From Bacillus sp. 103mf (GTDB taxonomy: Bacteria > Bacillota > Bacilli > Bacillales > Bacillaceae_G), in the NCBI RefSeq assembly GCF_900116295.1, contig NZ_FPAF01000002.1:350592-414591 (forward strand): DNA of 64,000 nucleotides, given 5' to 3'. Every line of letters starts with the position of its first letter. The stretch's first letter is position 1. The notes under the pieces are model-generated. The model ran no database searches. It was given only the letters and a program-made list of their open reading frames with translations, and had not been told where the DNA came from. A program made the position numbers and the translations under genes. Below, piece by piece: positions 1 through 8,298 of the stretch.

Positions 1-396
1 GATTTACTCAATATTTTACAAGATCATCCAACTTGCTTATTAATTGATGCACATGAGTCAAAATCCAATTCTATTCGCCAACATTTAACAGATATGCATG
101 CAGAAGTAATTGATCATCGCAAATGGGGAGCTCCTTGGCCGATTATTGAAATTGTGAAAAGCGGGTTAAATAAAGCAATTGGCCTCCAAAAAATTTCAAG
201 TCACTACAATATCCCAAAAGAACGTATCATTGCGTTTGGTGATGAGGATAACGATTTTGAAATGATCGAATTTGCCGGACATGGAATCGCCATGGGGAAC
301 GCCATTCCAGAATTAAAATCATTAGCAAATCACATAACATTATCAAACGAAGAAGACGGCATTGCCCTTTATTTAGAGGAGGCACTTGGATTGTAA
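1..396 (+). CDS. Cof-type HAD-superfamily phosphatase, C-terminal part (5' end outside window)
   Basis: The reading frame is open from base 1 and ends at TAA 394-396; the N-terminal half lies outside the window. The visible part carries the C-terminal HAD signature GDEDNDFEMIEFAGHGIAMG, the Mg-binding GDxxND loop followed by the usual 'GxAMGNA' segment of Cof/YitU-type sugar-phosphate or flavin-precursor phosphatases. By family it should remove phosphate from a small cytoplasmic metabolite; the substrate cannot be read from this fragment. In B. subtilis several Cof proteins of this class (YitU among them) act on a riboflavin precursor, and yit-type neighbours follow here, but orthology is an inference. 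Confidence 0.85.
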   Translation, partial: DLLNILQDHPTCLLIDAHESKSNSIRQHLTDMHAEVIDHRKWGAPWPIIEIVKSGLNKAIGLQKISSHYNIPKERIIAFGDEDNDFEMIEFAGHGIAMGNAIPELKSLANHITLSNEEDGIALYLEEALGL

Positions 397-494
397 GGTG
401 AAAATTCCCTGCTTATAGTCTGACACCAAGCGCACATACTATAGGAGACACAGCAAATGTGTCCATGCTTTTCTGCTAAAAGGAGGCATTACGA

Positions 495-635
495 ATGGGT
501 AAAAAGAACAAATCAAAACGTTTCGTGCAACAAGGAGCAGATTCTGTTATGCAACACGACGCAAGATTCCCATACCGTGGTACATTAGCTGAAGCAGAAA
601 AAGAACGAAAAAACTCTTCTCTCGGAGGGTTCTAA
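495..635 (+). CDS. Small basic conserved hypothetical protein (46 aa)
   Basis: ATG at 495 follows a strong ribosome binding site AAGGAGG (480-486). The product is 46 residues, starts MGKKNKSKRF, is lysine-rich at the N terminus and ends NSSLGGF. The stop TAA (633-635) overlaps the ATG of the next gene by one base, so the two are translationally coupled. No domain is recognised. Size, charge and placement resemble small spore or stress proteins of Bacillus, but that is only an impression. Confidence 0.7.
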   Translation: MGKKNKSKRFVQQGADSVMQHDARFPYRGTLAEAEKERKNSSLGGF

Positions 636-838
636 TGGGTAACTTACTATTCCAACAAGCACGAGATGCCGTCTCACAAGCTGTATCTTGTTCAAATGAT
701 AGCGAACAGCAAGCACTTGTTAATAAAGCAAAAAATGCATTGCTGTCCGCTTATACGAATTCTTCTACTGCCGAAAAAGTACAATTGCGCGAAATGCAAG
801 AAAAACTGCAAAGCATTTCAACAGGCGAGCAACTGTAA
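635..838 (+). CDS. DUF3813-type small protein (67 aa)
   Basis: Starts at ATG 635, overlapping the stop codon of the preceding small gene, with GGAGGG just upstream (624-629). The 67-residue product is alpha-helical, beginning MGNLLFQQARDAVSQA, with no signal peptide or membrane segment. It resembles the DUF3813 family of short Bacillus proteins, whose function is unknown. It forms a two-gene unit with the 46-aa gene and is followed by a bidirectional terminator. Confidence 0.7.
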   Translation: MGNLLFQQARDAVSQAVSCSNDSEQQALVNKAKNALLSAYTNSSTAEKVQLREMQEKLQSISTGEQL

Positions 839-853
839 CTAGAGGAACAAACA

Positions 854-883
854 AAAAGAGGACCAAACGCGGTCCTCTTTTAT
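854..883. terminator. Bidirectional rho-independent terminator
   Basis: Perfect 11-bp arms 854-864 and 871-881 around a 6-base loop, with A and T tracts on both sides. It serves the small + strand operon and the convergent YitT-family gene whose stop lies at 883. Confidence 0.85.
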
Positions 884-1740
884 TAATCTTTACGGAACAA
901 TCCAAACACCCCAACTGTTTCGAGAACGTTTGTGAATGCACCTGGATCTACTTTTTTTATAACTCTTTCTAATTCATATAACTCGTAGCGAGTAATAACG
1001 ATCATTAACATCTCTTTATTTTCATTTGTAAACGCACCTGTCGCTGGAACTGTAGTAATTCCTCGAACTAATCGTTCATGAATTGCCTTTCGCACCTCTG
1101 TTCCATTTTTCGTTACAATAAATGCCGTAATTTTCACATGACGCGTATGTATGGCATCAATAATACGTGAAGATACATATAATGTCACTAACGTATAAAG
1201 CGCTTTTTCCCAACCATATAAATAACCGGCCAGGGTAATAATAATCGCATTAAACAAGAAGAAATACGTTCCGACCGGCTTATCTTTCACCCTAGATAAA
1301 ATCATCGCGATGATATCTAAACCGCCTGTTGAGGCTCCCCACTTTAAAGCAAGTCCTACTCCTACCGCAGAAATTACCCCTCCAAAAATGGCATTTAAAA
1401 TAATATCATGAGATACAGCTTTTACTGGTACTATCTCTAAAAACAACGTCATAAATATGACACTTAAAAAACTAAATAATGTGAATGACTTCCCTACTTT
1501 TTTCCAAGCTAAAATAACAACAGGAATATTAAACAAACTAAAAAGAACTCCCGTTGAAATATGTATTGACAGAAAATCTCCTAACACTTGTGAAAGCAAT
1601 TGCGATAATCCAGCAAAACCACTAGCATACACTTTCGCTGGTGTTAAAAATAAGTTCATTCCAATCGCATTCAACAAACCGGCAACGATAACAACGACTA
1701 ATTTTTTGGTAAGCTCAGCATAATTCAGTTTTAAGTCCAT
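883..1740 (-). CDS. YitT family membrane protein (DUF161 + DUF2179)
   Basis: 285 residues with about five or six hydrophobic segments in the first 180 residues (for example VVVIVAGLLNAIGMNLFL and LKWGASTGGLDIIAMIL) followed by a soluble alpha/beta domain from about residue 200 (KITAFIVTKNGTEVRKAI), the DUF2179 arrangement. The GASTGGLDI motif is typical of the family. Bacillus encodes several paralogues whose biochemical role is unknown; transport or membrane sensing is suspected. The ATG at 1740 is preceded by GGTGG close by. Transcription is opposite to the neighbours on both sides. Confidence 0.85.
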   Translation of the reverse strand: MDLKLNYAELTKKLVVVIVAGLLNAIGMNLFLTPAKVYASGFAGLSQLLSQVLGDFLSIHISTGVLFSLFNIPVVILAWKKVGKSFTLFSFLSVIFMTLFLEIVPVKAVSHDIILNAIFGGVISAVGVGLALKWGASTGGLDIIAMILSRVKDKPVGTYFFLFNAIIITLAGYLYGWEKALYTLVTLYVSSRIIDAIHTRHVKITAFIVTKNGTEVRKAIHERLVRGITTVPATGAFTNENKEMLMIVITRYELYELERVIKKVDPGAFTNVLETVGVFGLFRKD

Positions 1741-1845
1741 ATCTCCCAGTCCACCTTTATATAAATTCCATCGTATACATTATACATAGTCTTAACGAAA
1801 ACGGAAATGATAAACATACAACCGTTATGAAGGGAGTTGAATCAT

Positions 1846-1977
1846 ATGCCTCATACAAGTGACAACGACAAAAAAGCGCGTGATAACAACGCAAAACGCA
1901 CGCAAAAAAATGAAGAACAGCAAAAAAATATACAGCAAGGAAAACGCGCTTACTCCAAAAAGACGGATCATCTATAG
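1846..1977 (+). CDS. DUF3941-like small hydrophilic protein (43 aa)
   Basis: ATG 1846 follows AAGGGAG (1830-1836). The 43-residue product starts MPHTSDNDKKARDNNAKR and ends YSKKTDHL, is extremely Lys/Asn/Gln-rich and lacks hydrophobic stretches, so it is probably disordered in solution. It matches my memory of the short DUF3941 family of Bacillus, function unknown. It stands alone between the divergent YitT gene and prsA. Confidence 0.65.
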   Translation: MPHTSDNDKKARDNNAKRTQKNEEQQKNIQQGKRAYSKKTDHL

Positions 1978-2181
1978 TAAACAATTTTCTTACTTATAAT
2001 TAACTCATTTTATTCTTATGATTTAAACTCGGATCCTCTACTTAATGCGAACAAACCCTCCTCGTACATCGACATTTTCGTTGATGTACTTTTTTATTTC
2101 TACAAAAGTCATCTCGAATTCACATCATGTTCACTTTCTTTTTCTACAATAGAAACAACAACTTTCGGATGAGGTGTTTAC

Positions 2182-3039
2182 ATGAAACGAAAACAATTAT
2201 TTATTGCGACAGCAGCGCTCGGTACATTAATGTTAGCTGCCTGCGATCCAAAAGAAAGTTCCGATCCAATCGCAACTTCTACTACTAGTACGATAACAAA
2301 AGGCGAATTTGATAAGGCGTTAAAAGAACGCTTCGGAAAAGATATGCTCTATGAAATGATGGCACAAGATATCATGATTAAAAAATATAAAGTGTCCGAT
2401 GATGAAGTTGATAAGGAATTTAAAAAAGTGAAAGAACAAGCAGGCGATAATTTTAAAATGTTCCTTGAAAGTAACCGAATGAAAAACGAAGACGATTTAA
2501 AAAAACAAATCCGCTCTAGCTTAGCTATCGATAAAGCAATTAAGCAAACGATAACTGAAAAAGACATAAAAGCCCGATATAAACCAGAAATTAAAGCTAG
2601 TCAAATTTTAGTAAACGATGAGCAAACGGCCAACGATATAAAAAGACAACTTAATAGCGGTGCATCATTTGAAGATTTAGCAAAAAAATATTCCGAAGAT
2701 ACTATTTCAAAAGAAAAAGATGGAGATTTAGGTTACTTCGGTCCTGGAAAAATGGTACCTGAATTTGAAGATGCTGCTTATAAATTACATGTCGGTGAAA
2801 TAAGTGAACCTGTAAAATCAACAAAAGGCTACCATATTATTAAATTGACAGACAAAAAAGATTTAAAGCCATACGACGAAGTAAAAGATTCCATTCGCAA
2901 AACACTTGAGGCTGAGCGTATACAAGATAATACGTGGCGTCAAAAAGTATTAATAGACGAATTAAAGAAAGAAAACATTAAAGTAAAAGACAGCGACTTA
3001 AAAGATACTTTTACACGTTTTGAACAACCACAAAAATAG
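2182..3039 (+). CDS. prsA: PrsA extracytoplasmic foldase lipoprotein (parvulin PPIase)
   Basis: Lipoprotein signal peptide with lipobox LMLAAC, lipidated cysteine at residue 21. A parvulin-type peptidyl-prolyl isomerase domain spans roughly residues 134-228 (EIKASQILV ... KDGDLGYFGPGKMVPEFE ... STKGYHIIKL). PrsA folds secreted proteins after Sec export on the outer face of the membrane. Length, 285 residues, is normal. The B. cereus group has several PrsA paralogues; which one this is cannot be settled here. RBS GAGGTG precedes ATG 2182. The stop codon lies inside the left arm of the terminator. Confidence 0.95.
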   Translation: MKRKQLFIATAALGTLMLAACDPKESSDPIATSTTSTITKGEFDKALKERFGKDMLYEMMAQDIMIKKYKVSDDEVDKEFKKVKEQAGDNFKMFLESNRMKNEDDLKKQIRSSLAIDKAIKQTITEKDIKARYKPEIKASQILVNDEQTANDIKRQLNSGASFEDLAKKYSEDTISKEKDGDLGYFGPGKMVPEFEDAAYKLHVGEISEPVKSTKGYHIIKLTDKKDLKPYDEVKDSIRKTLEAERIQDNTWRQKVLIDELKKENIKVKDSDLKDTFTRFEQPQK

Positions 3040-3070
3040 CCGAACAAATTACATTTGTTCGGCTATTTTT
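3032..3070. terminator. Bidirectional terminator between prsA and cvfB
   Basis: Perfect 18-bp inverted repeat (3032-3049 and 3053-3070) with a 3-base loop and A/T tracts at both ends. The prsA stop codon (3037-3039) is part of the left arm, and the convergent gene ends at 3075. Confidence 0.9.
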
Positions 3071-3074
3071 TATA

Positions 3075-3929
3075 TTACTTTTTAAAATATGTCCAACCTT
3101 CTTCTTGATAAACCTTTTCTTCTTTCATCAATTTACCAAGAGCACGTTTGAAAGCTGCTTTACTCATATTAAAACGCTCCCCAATATCTTCTGGATAACT
3201 CTTATCCCAAAACGGCATTGCACCGCCGCGGCTTTCCATATATTCATAAATAACAGCTGCATCATCTTCCATCCCTTCTTCTTTACGAGGAAGAAGAGAA
3301 ATATTAATTGTTCCGTCCTCTTTCACATCAATAATACGTCCTGTTACGCGTTCTCCAATACGCACTTGCTCTTTGCGTTCAGAATGGTGCAAGAAGGCAC
3401 GAAAATGTTCATCCGTGAATACAAATGATCCCACTTGCAACGAACGATACACACGACCATTTACATTTTTATTGCGCATAGATGGCGTCGCTTCTACTAC
3501 AATTTCTTGCATATCCGCATCTCTTGCTGGAAGAGCAATTAAACGGCCGCGATTTGTTAATTTTAATGTACAATATAACTCATCGTCTTCTTGCGGCCAT
3601 ACTGGTGTATAAATTGGAAACTCATCAGCTGGAATTAATATATCTTTCGAAACACCGATATCAACAAACACCCCTAAACGAGGCTTCACTTCCACAACTT
3701 TTACCCAATTCCAATCTTCCGTTGTAATAAGCGGCGTTTTCATCGTTGCTGCTAAACGTTCTTGATGATCATGATATAAAAACACATCAATCGTGTCGCC
3801 TTCTTCAATTTCTCCAGCAACTTCATTTTTATGTAAAAACACTTCATCTTCTTCGTAACCGACCATATATCCAATTTCTGTTTCGCGTAAAACCGTTACT
3901 TCTTCAATCGCTCCTGGTTGTAACTTCAT
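3075..3929 (-). CDS. cvfB: CvfB/YitL family S1-like RNA-binding protein
   Basis: 284 residues. Three consecutive S1-like beta-barrels are visible: residues 1-60 (EVTVLRETEIGYMVGYE), about 70-135 (VVEVKPRLGVFVDIG) and about 145-210 (GERVTGRIIDVKEDGTINISL), followed by a winged-helix-like C terminus (ERFNMSKAAFKRALGKLMKE). This is the CvfB/YitL architecture, a conserved RNA-binding regulator linked to virulence factor expression in Staphylococcus. Start at ATG 3929 follows GAAGGGAATTAAAAC on the minus strand. Confidence 0.9.
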   Translation of the reverse strand: MKLQPGAIEEVTVLRETEIGYMVGYEEDEVFLHKNEVAGEIEEGDTIDVFLYHDHQERLAATMKTPLITTEDWNWVKVVEVKPRLGVFVDIGVSKDILIPADEFPIYTPVWPQEDDELYCTLKLTNRGRLIALPARDADMQEIVVEATPSMRNKNVNGRVYRSLQVGSFVFTDEHFRAFLHHSERKEQVRIGERVTGRIIDVKEDGTINISLLPRKEEGMEDDAAVIYEYMESRGGAMPFWDKSYPEDIGERFNMSKAAFKRALGKLMKEEKVYQEEGWTYFKK

Positions 3930-4096
3930 AGTTTTAATTCCCTTCTCTATATACTTTATCTTATTCTAACAGGTGTTATCTTCATATAAAAACACCCGCA
4001 TCGAGAACAGCTTTATATTATTTTTTATCATTCCAAACAAAGTTTCATTATACACGTTTTTTCCTTTATTTGTCCAACTGACCAAAATTCACTATA

Positions 4097-4249
4097 ATAA
4101 AGTGAGACTTTAATCATTGAGGCGGTCTTCTTCAATGATTATTAGTCGAACCAATCGGGCCTTTATGGGCTGTTTATCCCGCCTATCCTACGAATGTATT
4201 TCTCGCTATACTTTAAGCGGGATATTACAGCCCGTTAAGGCGGGGTAGA
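4097..4249 (+). repeat. bcr1-type repeat A, diverged copy upstream of yajQ
   Basis: Begins ATAAAGTGAGACTTTAATCA, followed by a hairpin-forming pair (aatcattga / tcaatgatt), CCAATCGGGC, and a CCCGCC ... AGCGGG part, ending CCCGTTAAGGCGGGG. The order matches the other bcr1-like copies in the window, with more mismatches. It ends about 15 bases before the yajQ ribosome binding site. The family name rests on recall of B. cereus-group bcr1 elements (about 150 bp, TTTAT target). Confidence 0.75.
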
Positions 4250-4277
4250 GATGGAATTTAATTTGGAGGTGCTTATT

Positions 4278-4769
4278 ATGGCAAAAGATAGTTCTTTTGA
4301 TATCGTTTCAAAAGTAGAGTTTCCAGAAGTAACAAACGCTATTAACATCGCTTTAAAAGAAATTCAAAATCGTTATGACTTTAAAGGAAGCAAAAGTGAT
4401 ATTAAATTAGAAAAAGAGGAAATCGTTTTAACTTCTGATGATGAGTATAAACTTGATCAAGTAAAAGACGTTTTGATTTCAAAATTAATTAAGCGTGAAG
4501 TTCCGATCAAAAACTTAGATTACGGAAAAGTAGAAAGCGCTTCTGGCGGGACAGTACGTCAACGCGCAAAATTACAACAAGGCATTGATAAAGAAAATGC
4601 TAAAAAAATTAATAACATTATTAAAGACTTAAAATTAAAAGTAAAAACACAAGTACAAGATGACCAAGTTCGTGTAACAGGAAAAAGCCGTGATGATCTA
4701 CAAGCAGTTATTGCAGCTGTGCGCGGAGCTGATTTATCAATCGACGTACAATTTATCAACTACCGATAG
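4278..4769 (+). CDS. YajQ family nucleotide-binding protein
   Basis: 163 residues from ATG 4278, chosen because TTGGAGGTG (4263-4271) lies at ideal spacing; an upstream ATG at 4251 falls inside repeat A. The sequence [18 protein letters not shown] with later NRYDFKGS and [12 protein letters not shown] is diagnostic of the YajQ/UPF0234 family (B. subtilis YitK). Some members bind cyclic di-GMP or nucleic acid. The gene is a lone cistron flanked by two bcr1-type elements in the same orientation. Confidence 0.9.
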   Translation: MAKDSSFDIVSKVEFPEVTNAINIALKEIQNRYDFKGSKSDIKLEKEEIVLTSDDEYKLDQVKDVLISKLIKREVPIKNLDYGKVESASGGTVRQRAKLQQGIDKENAKKINNIIKDLKLKVKTQVQDDQVRVTGKSRDDLQAVIAAVRGADLSIDVQFINYR

Positions 4770-4775
4770 TCATAC

Positions 4776-4931
4776 ATAAAGTGAAACTTTAATCAGTGGG
4801 GGTTTTCTTCCCCCACTGATTATTAGCCCTCACCAATCGGGCTTTTACGGGTAGTTTATCTCCCACCTTACTTCTTTGCTTTCGCTGAAGTTTGAGGCGG
4901 GAGTATTATTGCCCACGAATAGCGGGATAAA
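4776..4931 (+). repeat. bcr1-type repeat B downstream of yajQ
   Basis: Element 4781-4926 flanked by perfect ATAAA duplications (4776-4780 and 4927-4931). It contains a strong hairpin (aatcagtggggg / cccccactgatt), CAATCGGGCTTTTACGGG, CTCCCACC ... GGCGGGAG and CCCACGAATAGCGGGA. The flanking pentamer fits the TTTAT target duplication described for bcr1 of the B. cereus group. Confidence 0.85.
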
Positions 4932-4972
4932 AAGAAACTGACCAAAATCCATCTTTTGGTCAGTTTCTTTTA
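4931..4972. terminator. Bidirectional terminator
   Basis: Perfect 17-bp arms 4931-4947 and 4954-4970 with a 6-base loop, A-rich on one side and T-rich on the other. It follows repeat B and precedes the end of the convergent GH13 gene. Confidence 0.9.
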
Positions 4973-4976
4973 TTTC

Positions 4977-6320
4977 TCAAGATGATTCCGTTCCTTTTCG
5001 TTTCTTTATCAATACAAGGAAGATGATAAATAACACATTCACACCTACTAAAGCAGCAATAAACGACCAGTTCCATCCTGATTTCCCTGCAAGTGCATAT
5101 ACATTCGCAGTTTCTCTTTTCAACACAATGTAATATTTTCCGTTCTCTTCTCGCACCCTATCATCTTCTAACAATCCGCGCAGCTCATGATCTTTCCCAA
5201 ATTCATTTGCAACAAGTTCCACTTTTTTTGTTTCTGTCGTGTTATTAATCGCGATAAGCGTTGTTTCATCTTTATACTTGCGCTTTATTACGCTCATACC
5301 ATCTTTATCATATAATAGTTCAAATGTTCCGTAACGAAGAGATGGTAATGTTTTGCGAAGTTCTCCTAATTTCCCTATATACTGCAAAAACTTCTCATCC
5401 GCTTTAAAATCCATTAAACGGCGATTATCAGGCACCTTCCCTCCATCTAATGCAATTTCAGTGCCGTAGTATACAAACGGAATGCCAGGTGATGTATATA
5501 AATAGGCAAGCGCTAATTTCAAGCGGGCCGGTGGAAAATATTTATTTTCTTTTGCTTTTCTAACAAAACGCTCCGTTTGGCTATTATCTACAAACGTCCC
5601 CTCTAGAGTATCATCGCTGCTTTTCGTCACATCATACAAGGGCTTTACAGAAACATTCGGCTTTGCAAACACATCTGTCATGCGCTCTTGATAAGCTCGA
5701 TTCAATACACCTTTCGCTCCTTCTATTTGCGTATCCGCTATTACAAAAAAATCTTGTTTCACACTCTGCATAGATGCAATCACTTCATTCAAAACTGACT
5801 TCGGAATATTCTCGTTATGTATCAAATGATAACCGTCTATATCCGTCTCCTTAATCCATTGTTTCGCATATTCAATCGTGCCCGTTTTATCTTCATTATT
5901 CACTACAAATTCAAGCATTACTTTCATATCTCGCTCGTGCGCTTCTTGGACGAGTTGCTGCATGTCCTTCACCTGGCCAAAATGTTCATTCATTTTTGTT
6001 ATATCAGTTGGATGATACCCATCATAACTACTACTTGCAGTGGGCGGTGACAACAAAACAGTAGTAAAGCCCATCTCTTTTATATAATCAAGTCGTTTTA
6101 TAATCCCCTGGATATCCCCTCCTTGATATGCATCTAAATGATTCGTATCAATCTCTTTATCATTTCTAGAATCACCATTATTAAAACGATCGATCATAAT
6201 AGAATACACAATTTCATCTTGCCACTGCCTCGTTTCCTTTGCCGACACATGAATGGGTAATTGAAATACAAACAATAGACATATGAAACATAAAAAATAT
6301 TTCCCTAACTCCCTCTTCAC
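4977..6320 (-). CDS. Membrane-anchored GH13 (alpha-amylase fold) protein with altered catalytic motifs
   Basis: 447 residues: signal peptide (1-27), (beta/alpha)8 GH13 domain, C-terminal beta domain and a C-terminal membrane anchor (about 421-440) followed by KKRKGTESS. The fold is clear from VYSIMIDRFNNGD, GGDIQGIIKRLDYI and GYHPTDI. All four conserved amylase regions are degraded. Region I reads LEFVVNN (about 136-142) instead of DxVxNH. Region II reads DGYHLIHNEN (162-171), so the nucleophile Asp is Ile. Region III reads FVIADTQIEG, so the acid/base Glu is Asp. Region IV reads VDNSQTERF, so the HD pair is SQ. It is therefore probably not a hydrolase; a carbohydrate-binding or structural role is possible. 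The frame is intact, arguing against recent decay. Upstream is the divergent amt gene. Confidence 0.85.
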   Translation of the reverse strand: MKRELGKYFLCFICLLFVFQLPIHVSAKETRQWQDEIVYSIMIDRFNNGDSRNDKEIDTNHLDAYQGGDIQGIIKRLDYIKEMGFTTVLLSPPTASSSYDGYHPTDITKMNEHFGQVKDMQQLVQEAHERDMKVMLEFVVNNEDKTGTIEYAKQWIKETDIDGYHLIHNENIPKSVLNEVIASMQSVKQDFFVIADTQIEGAKGVLNRAYQERMTDVFAKPNVSVKPLYDVTKSSDDTLEGTFVDNSQTERFVRKAKENKYFPPARLKLALAYLYTSPGIPFVYYGTEIALDGGKVPDNRRLMDFKADEKFLQYIGKLGELRKTLPSLRYGTFELLYDKDGMSVIKRKYKDETTLIAINNTTETKKVELVANEFGKDHELRGLLEDDRVREENGKYYIVLKRETANVYALAGKSGWNWSFIAALVGVNVLFIIFLVLIKKRKGTESS

Positions 6321-6414
6321 ATTGCTTCCCCCAAATTTTCTAATTATAAGAAAAGTATAACAATTTATACTCCTCTCGTATACTAACGCATTTAGATCAC
6401 ATAGAAATACGATA

Positions 6415-6431
6415 TGTTATATTTCCTCACA
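6415..6431 (+). promoter_or_regulatory. GlnR/TnrA-type nitrogen control site upstream of amt
   Basis: TGTTATATTTCCTCACA matches the Bacillus GlnR/TnrA consensus TGTNANAWWWTMTNACA at 16 of 17 positions (position 11 is C). It lies about 70 bp before the predicted transcription start of amt. TnrA activates ammonium transporter expression in B. subtilis; control here is inferred. Confidence 0.7.
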
Positions 6432-6458
6432 TAAAAAAATAATTTTCAGAAAAATTTG

Positions 6459-6487
6459 TTGATTTATTTTTATTTATTGAATATGAT
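6459..6487 (+). promoter_or_regulatory. SigA-type promoter of amt
   Basis: TTGATT (6459-6464), 17-bp spacer, TATGAT (6482-6487), about 54 bp upstream of the amt start codon and just downstream of the GlnR/TnrA-like site. Confidence 0.6.
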
Positions 6488-6540
6488 ACTAGATATATTT
6501 ATTTGATGTGAACTTATATAACATAACAGGAGGGAAAACG

Positions 6541-7815
6541 ATGCATATGGAGGATACAGTATTTCTTTTTTTAGCCACCGTCATGGTGATGATTATGACA
6601 CCTGGGCTCGCTTTATTTTACGGGGGAATGGTTCGCAGTAAAAATGTACTTAGTACAACGATGCACAGTTATAGTGCAATGGCAATCGTGTCCATTCAGT
6701 GGATTTTCATCGGTTATTCTTTAGCATTCGGACCTGATTGGAATGGGCTCATCGGTAATTTTGATTGGTTCGGTCTACAAAATGTTACTTTCACACCAAA
6801 TGAAGCCTACAGCTCGACAATTCCACATAACTTATTTATGATGTTTCAACTGATGTTCGCAATTTTAACTCCCGCTTTAATTTCCGGTGCATTCGCAGAA
6901 CGAATGCGGTTTTCCGCTTTTCTTATCTTCATCTTACTTTGGACGACACTTGTATACGATCCCGTTGCTCATTGGGTTTGGGGCATCGGCGGATGGCTTC
7001 GTGAACTCGGTGCACTTGATTTCGCAGGGGGCAATGTTGTCCACATTACATCCGGCGTGGCTGGTCTCGTATTAGCTATTTTCCTCGGAAAACGAAAAGA
7101 TGCTCACGACTCTTCACCGCATCATTTACCATTCACAATTCTAGGAGCAGGTTTATTATGGTTTGGCTGGTTCGGTTTTAACGTCGGCAGCACATTAACG
7201 TTAAATGAAGTTGCCCTCACCGCTTTTATTAATACAAATACTGCTGCTGCCGCTTCTGCGCTCACATGGATGCTGGCGGAATGGTTCTTCCAAACAAAAC
7301 CAACTGTACTAGGTGCCGTATGCGGAGCTGTTTCTGGTCTCGTCGCAATTACACCAGCTTGCGGGTTCGTAACACCACCCTCCGCTCTTATTATCGGCGC
7401 AATCGGCGGTGCACTTTGCTTTTTAGCAGTCTATTTCCTAAAACATAAGCTCGGTTACGACGACGCGCTCGACGCCTTCGGTTGTCACGGTATTGGCGGA
7501 ACTTGGGGCGGCATTGCAACAGGACTTTTCGCTACAACATCCGTTAATAGCGCAGGCGCAGACGGACTATTTTACGGAAATGCTGCACTTCTTTGGAAAC
7601 AACTCCTCGCAATTGGGGCGACCTACGCATTTACAGCTGTAGTGACGTATGCAATCATTAAAGGAATCAGCTTATTCCTCCCCGTTCGTGCACATGAACA
7701 TGAAGAGAAAATGGGACTCGACCTTTCCCTTCACGGCGAAAGAGCATACGAGCAAGTCGAAACTCCACTTATTGGAGATATTTTAGATGGAAAGTTAAAC
7801 CATTCTTCTAAATAG
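6541..7815 (+). CDS. amt: Ammonium transporter (Amt family)
   Basis: 424 residues from ATG 6541, chosen because AGGAGGG (6529-6535) precedes it; an upstream ATG at 6508 has no ribosome binding site. About eleven membrane segments, with family motifs MTPGLALFYGGMVRSKNVL, DFAGGNVVHITSG and the pore-lining histidine regions DFAGG..VVH and DAFGCHGIGGTWG. It conducts ammonium/ammonia across the cytoplasmic membrane during nitrogen limitation. No glnK (PII) gene follows, unlike the nrgAB pair of B. subtilis. A GlnR/TnrA-type site lies upstream. Confidence 0.95.
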   Translation: MHMEDTVFLFLATVMVMIMTPGLALFYGGMVRSKNVLSTTMHSYSAMAIVSIQWIFIGYSLAFGPDWNGLIGNFDWFGLQNVTFTPNEAYSSTIPHNLFMMFQLMFAILTPALISGAFAERMRFSAFLIFILLWTTLVYDPVAHWVWGIGGWLRELGALDFAGGNVVHITSGVAGLVLAIFLGKRKDAHDSSPHHLPFTILGAGLLWFGWFGFNVGSTLTLNEVALTAFINTNTAAAASALTWMLAEWFFQTKPTVLGAVCGAVSGLVAITPACGFVTPPSALIIGAIGGALCFLAVYFLKHKLGYDDALDAFGCHGIGGTWGGIATGLFATTSVNSAGADGLFYGNAALLWKQLLAIGATYAFTAVVTYAIIKGISLFLPVRAHEHEEKMGLDLSLHGERAYEQVETPLIGDILDGKLNHSSK

Positions 7816-7838
7816 CTCGCCTTTAAACAAAATTACAA

Positions 7839-7870
7839 AAAGAGGATTTCATATTGAAATCCTCTTTCTT
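7839..7870 (+). terminator. Terminator after amt
   Basis: Perfect 13-bp arms 7839-7851 and 7855-7867, 3-base loop, followed by CTTCTA; 24 bases after the amt stop codon. Confidence 0.85.
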
Positions 7871-8035
7871 CTATATACTTCTTCAACTTACGAAATCCGG
7901 ATTATCTGAAATGGATTCATAAAACTACTTAATAGGTAATCTACCTAATTTGATTAAAGGTACGCTCTTTCCCTAGATATAGGGCATAACATATAAAAAG
8001 AATCCAACTATTATAAAGGAGCTCTATGAATTATT

Positions 8036-8263
8036 ATGATAAATCCAGTTTTTAACACCACAAGACAAGCAGGTGCGGGTGCCGCCGTCACATATGGTGC
8101 TGCACAACAGACACTTCATGCAATTCATCAAGTGATGGCAACAGATCCTCTTTTTGCACATGTCGTATATCATCATGTTATACCCCACCATGTTGCACAT
8201 CATTATGTCATATATCCAACTGATTTCTCAACAATTCCGTTTGGTTCAACATACTATCTCTAA
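8036..8263 (+). CDS. Small His-rich hypothetical protein (75 aa)
   Basis: 75 residues with a histidine cluster YHHVIPHHVAHHYVIY (about 45-60) and a Gly/Ala-rich N-terminal part. No family recognised; the His pairs suggest metal binding. The start is uncertain: the good ribosome binding site AAAGGAG (8016-8022) is placed for another ATG at 8026, which opens a nine-codon ORF (ends 8055) overlapping this start, while ATG 8036 lies 14 bases from the site. Either a coupled leader peptide or a shifted frame is possible. The 3' end forms the left arm of a long hairpin. Confidence 0.5.
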   Translation: MINPVFNTTRQAGAGAAVTYGAAQQTLHAIHQVMATDPLFAHVVYHHVIPHHVAHHYVIYPTDFSTIPFGSTYYL

Positions 8264-8298
8264 GGAAAGCCTTCTGCTTTCCTTAGAGATAGTATGTT
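8248..8298 (+). terminator. 23-bp perfect hairpin overlapping the His-rich gene end
   Basis: Arms 8248-8270 and 8276-8298 are perfect reverse complements around CTTCT. The left arm contains the last codons and stop (8261-8263) of the His-rich gene. TTTT follows the right arm, so it can act as a terminator, but the stem is unusually long, and its right arm enters a permease fragment. Confidence 0.7.

Noticed and set aside
435-443. SigK-like CATACTATA before the 46-aa gene
   Set aside because: It matches the -10 consensus but has no AC at 16-17 bp upstream; too weak alone.
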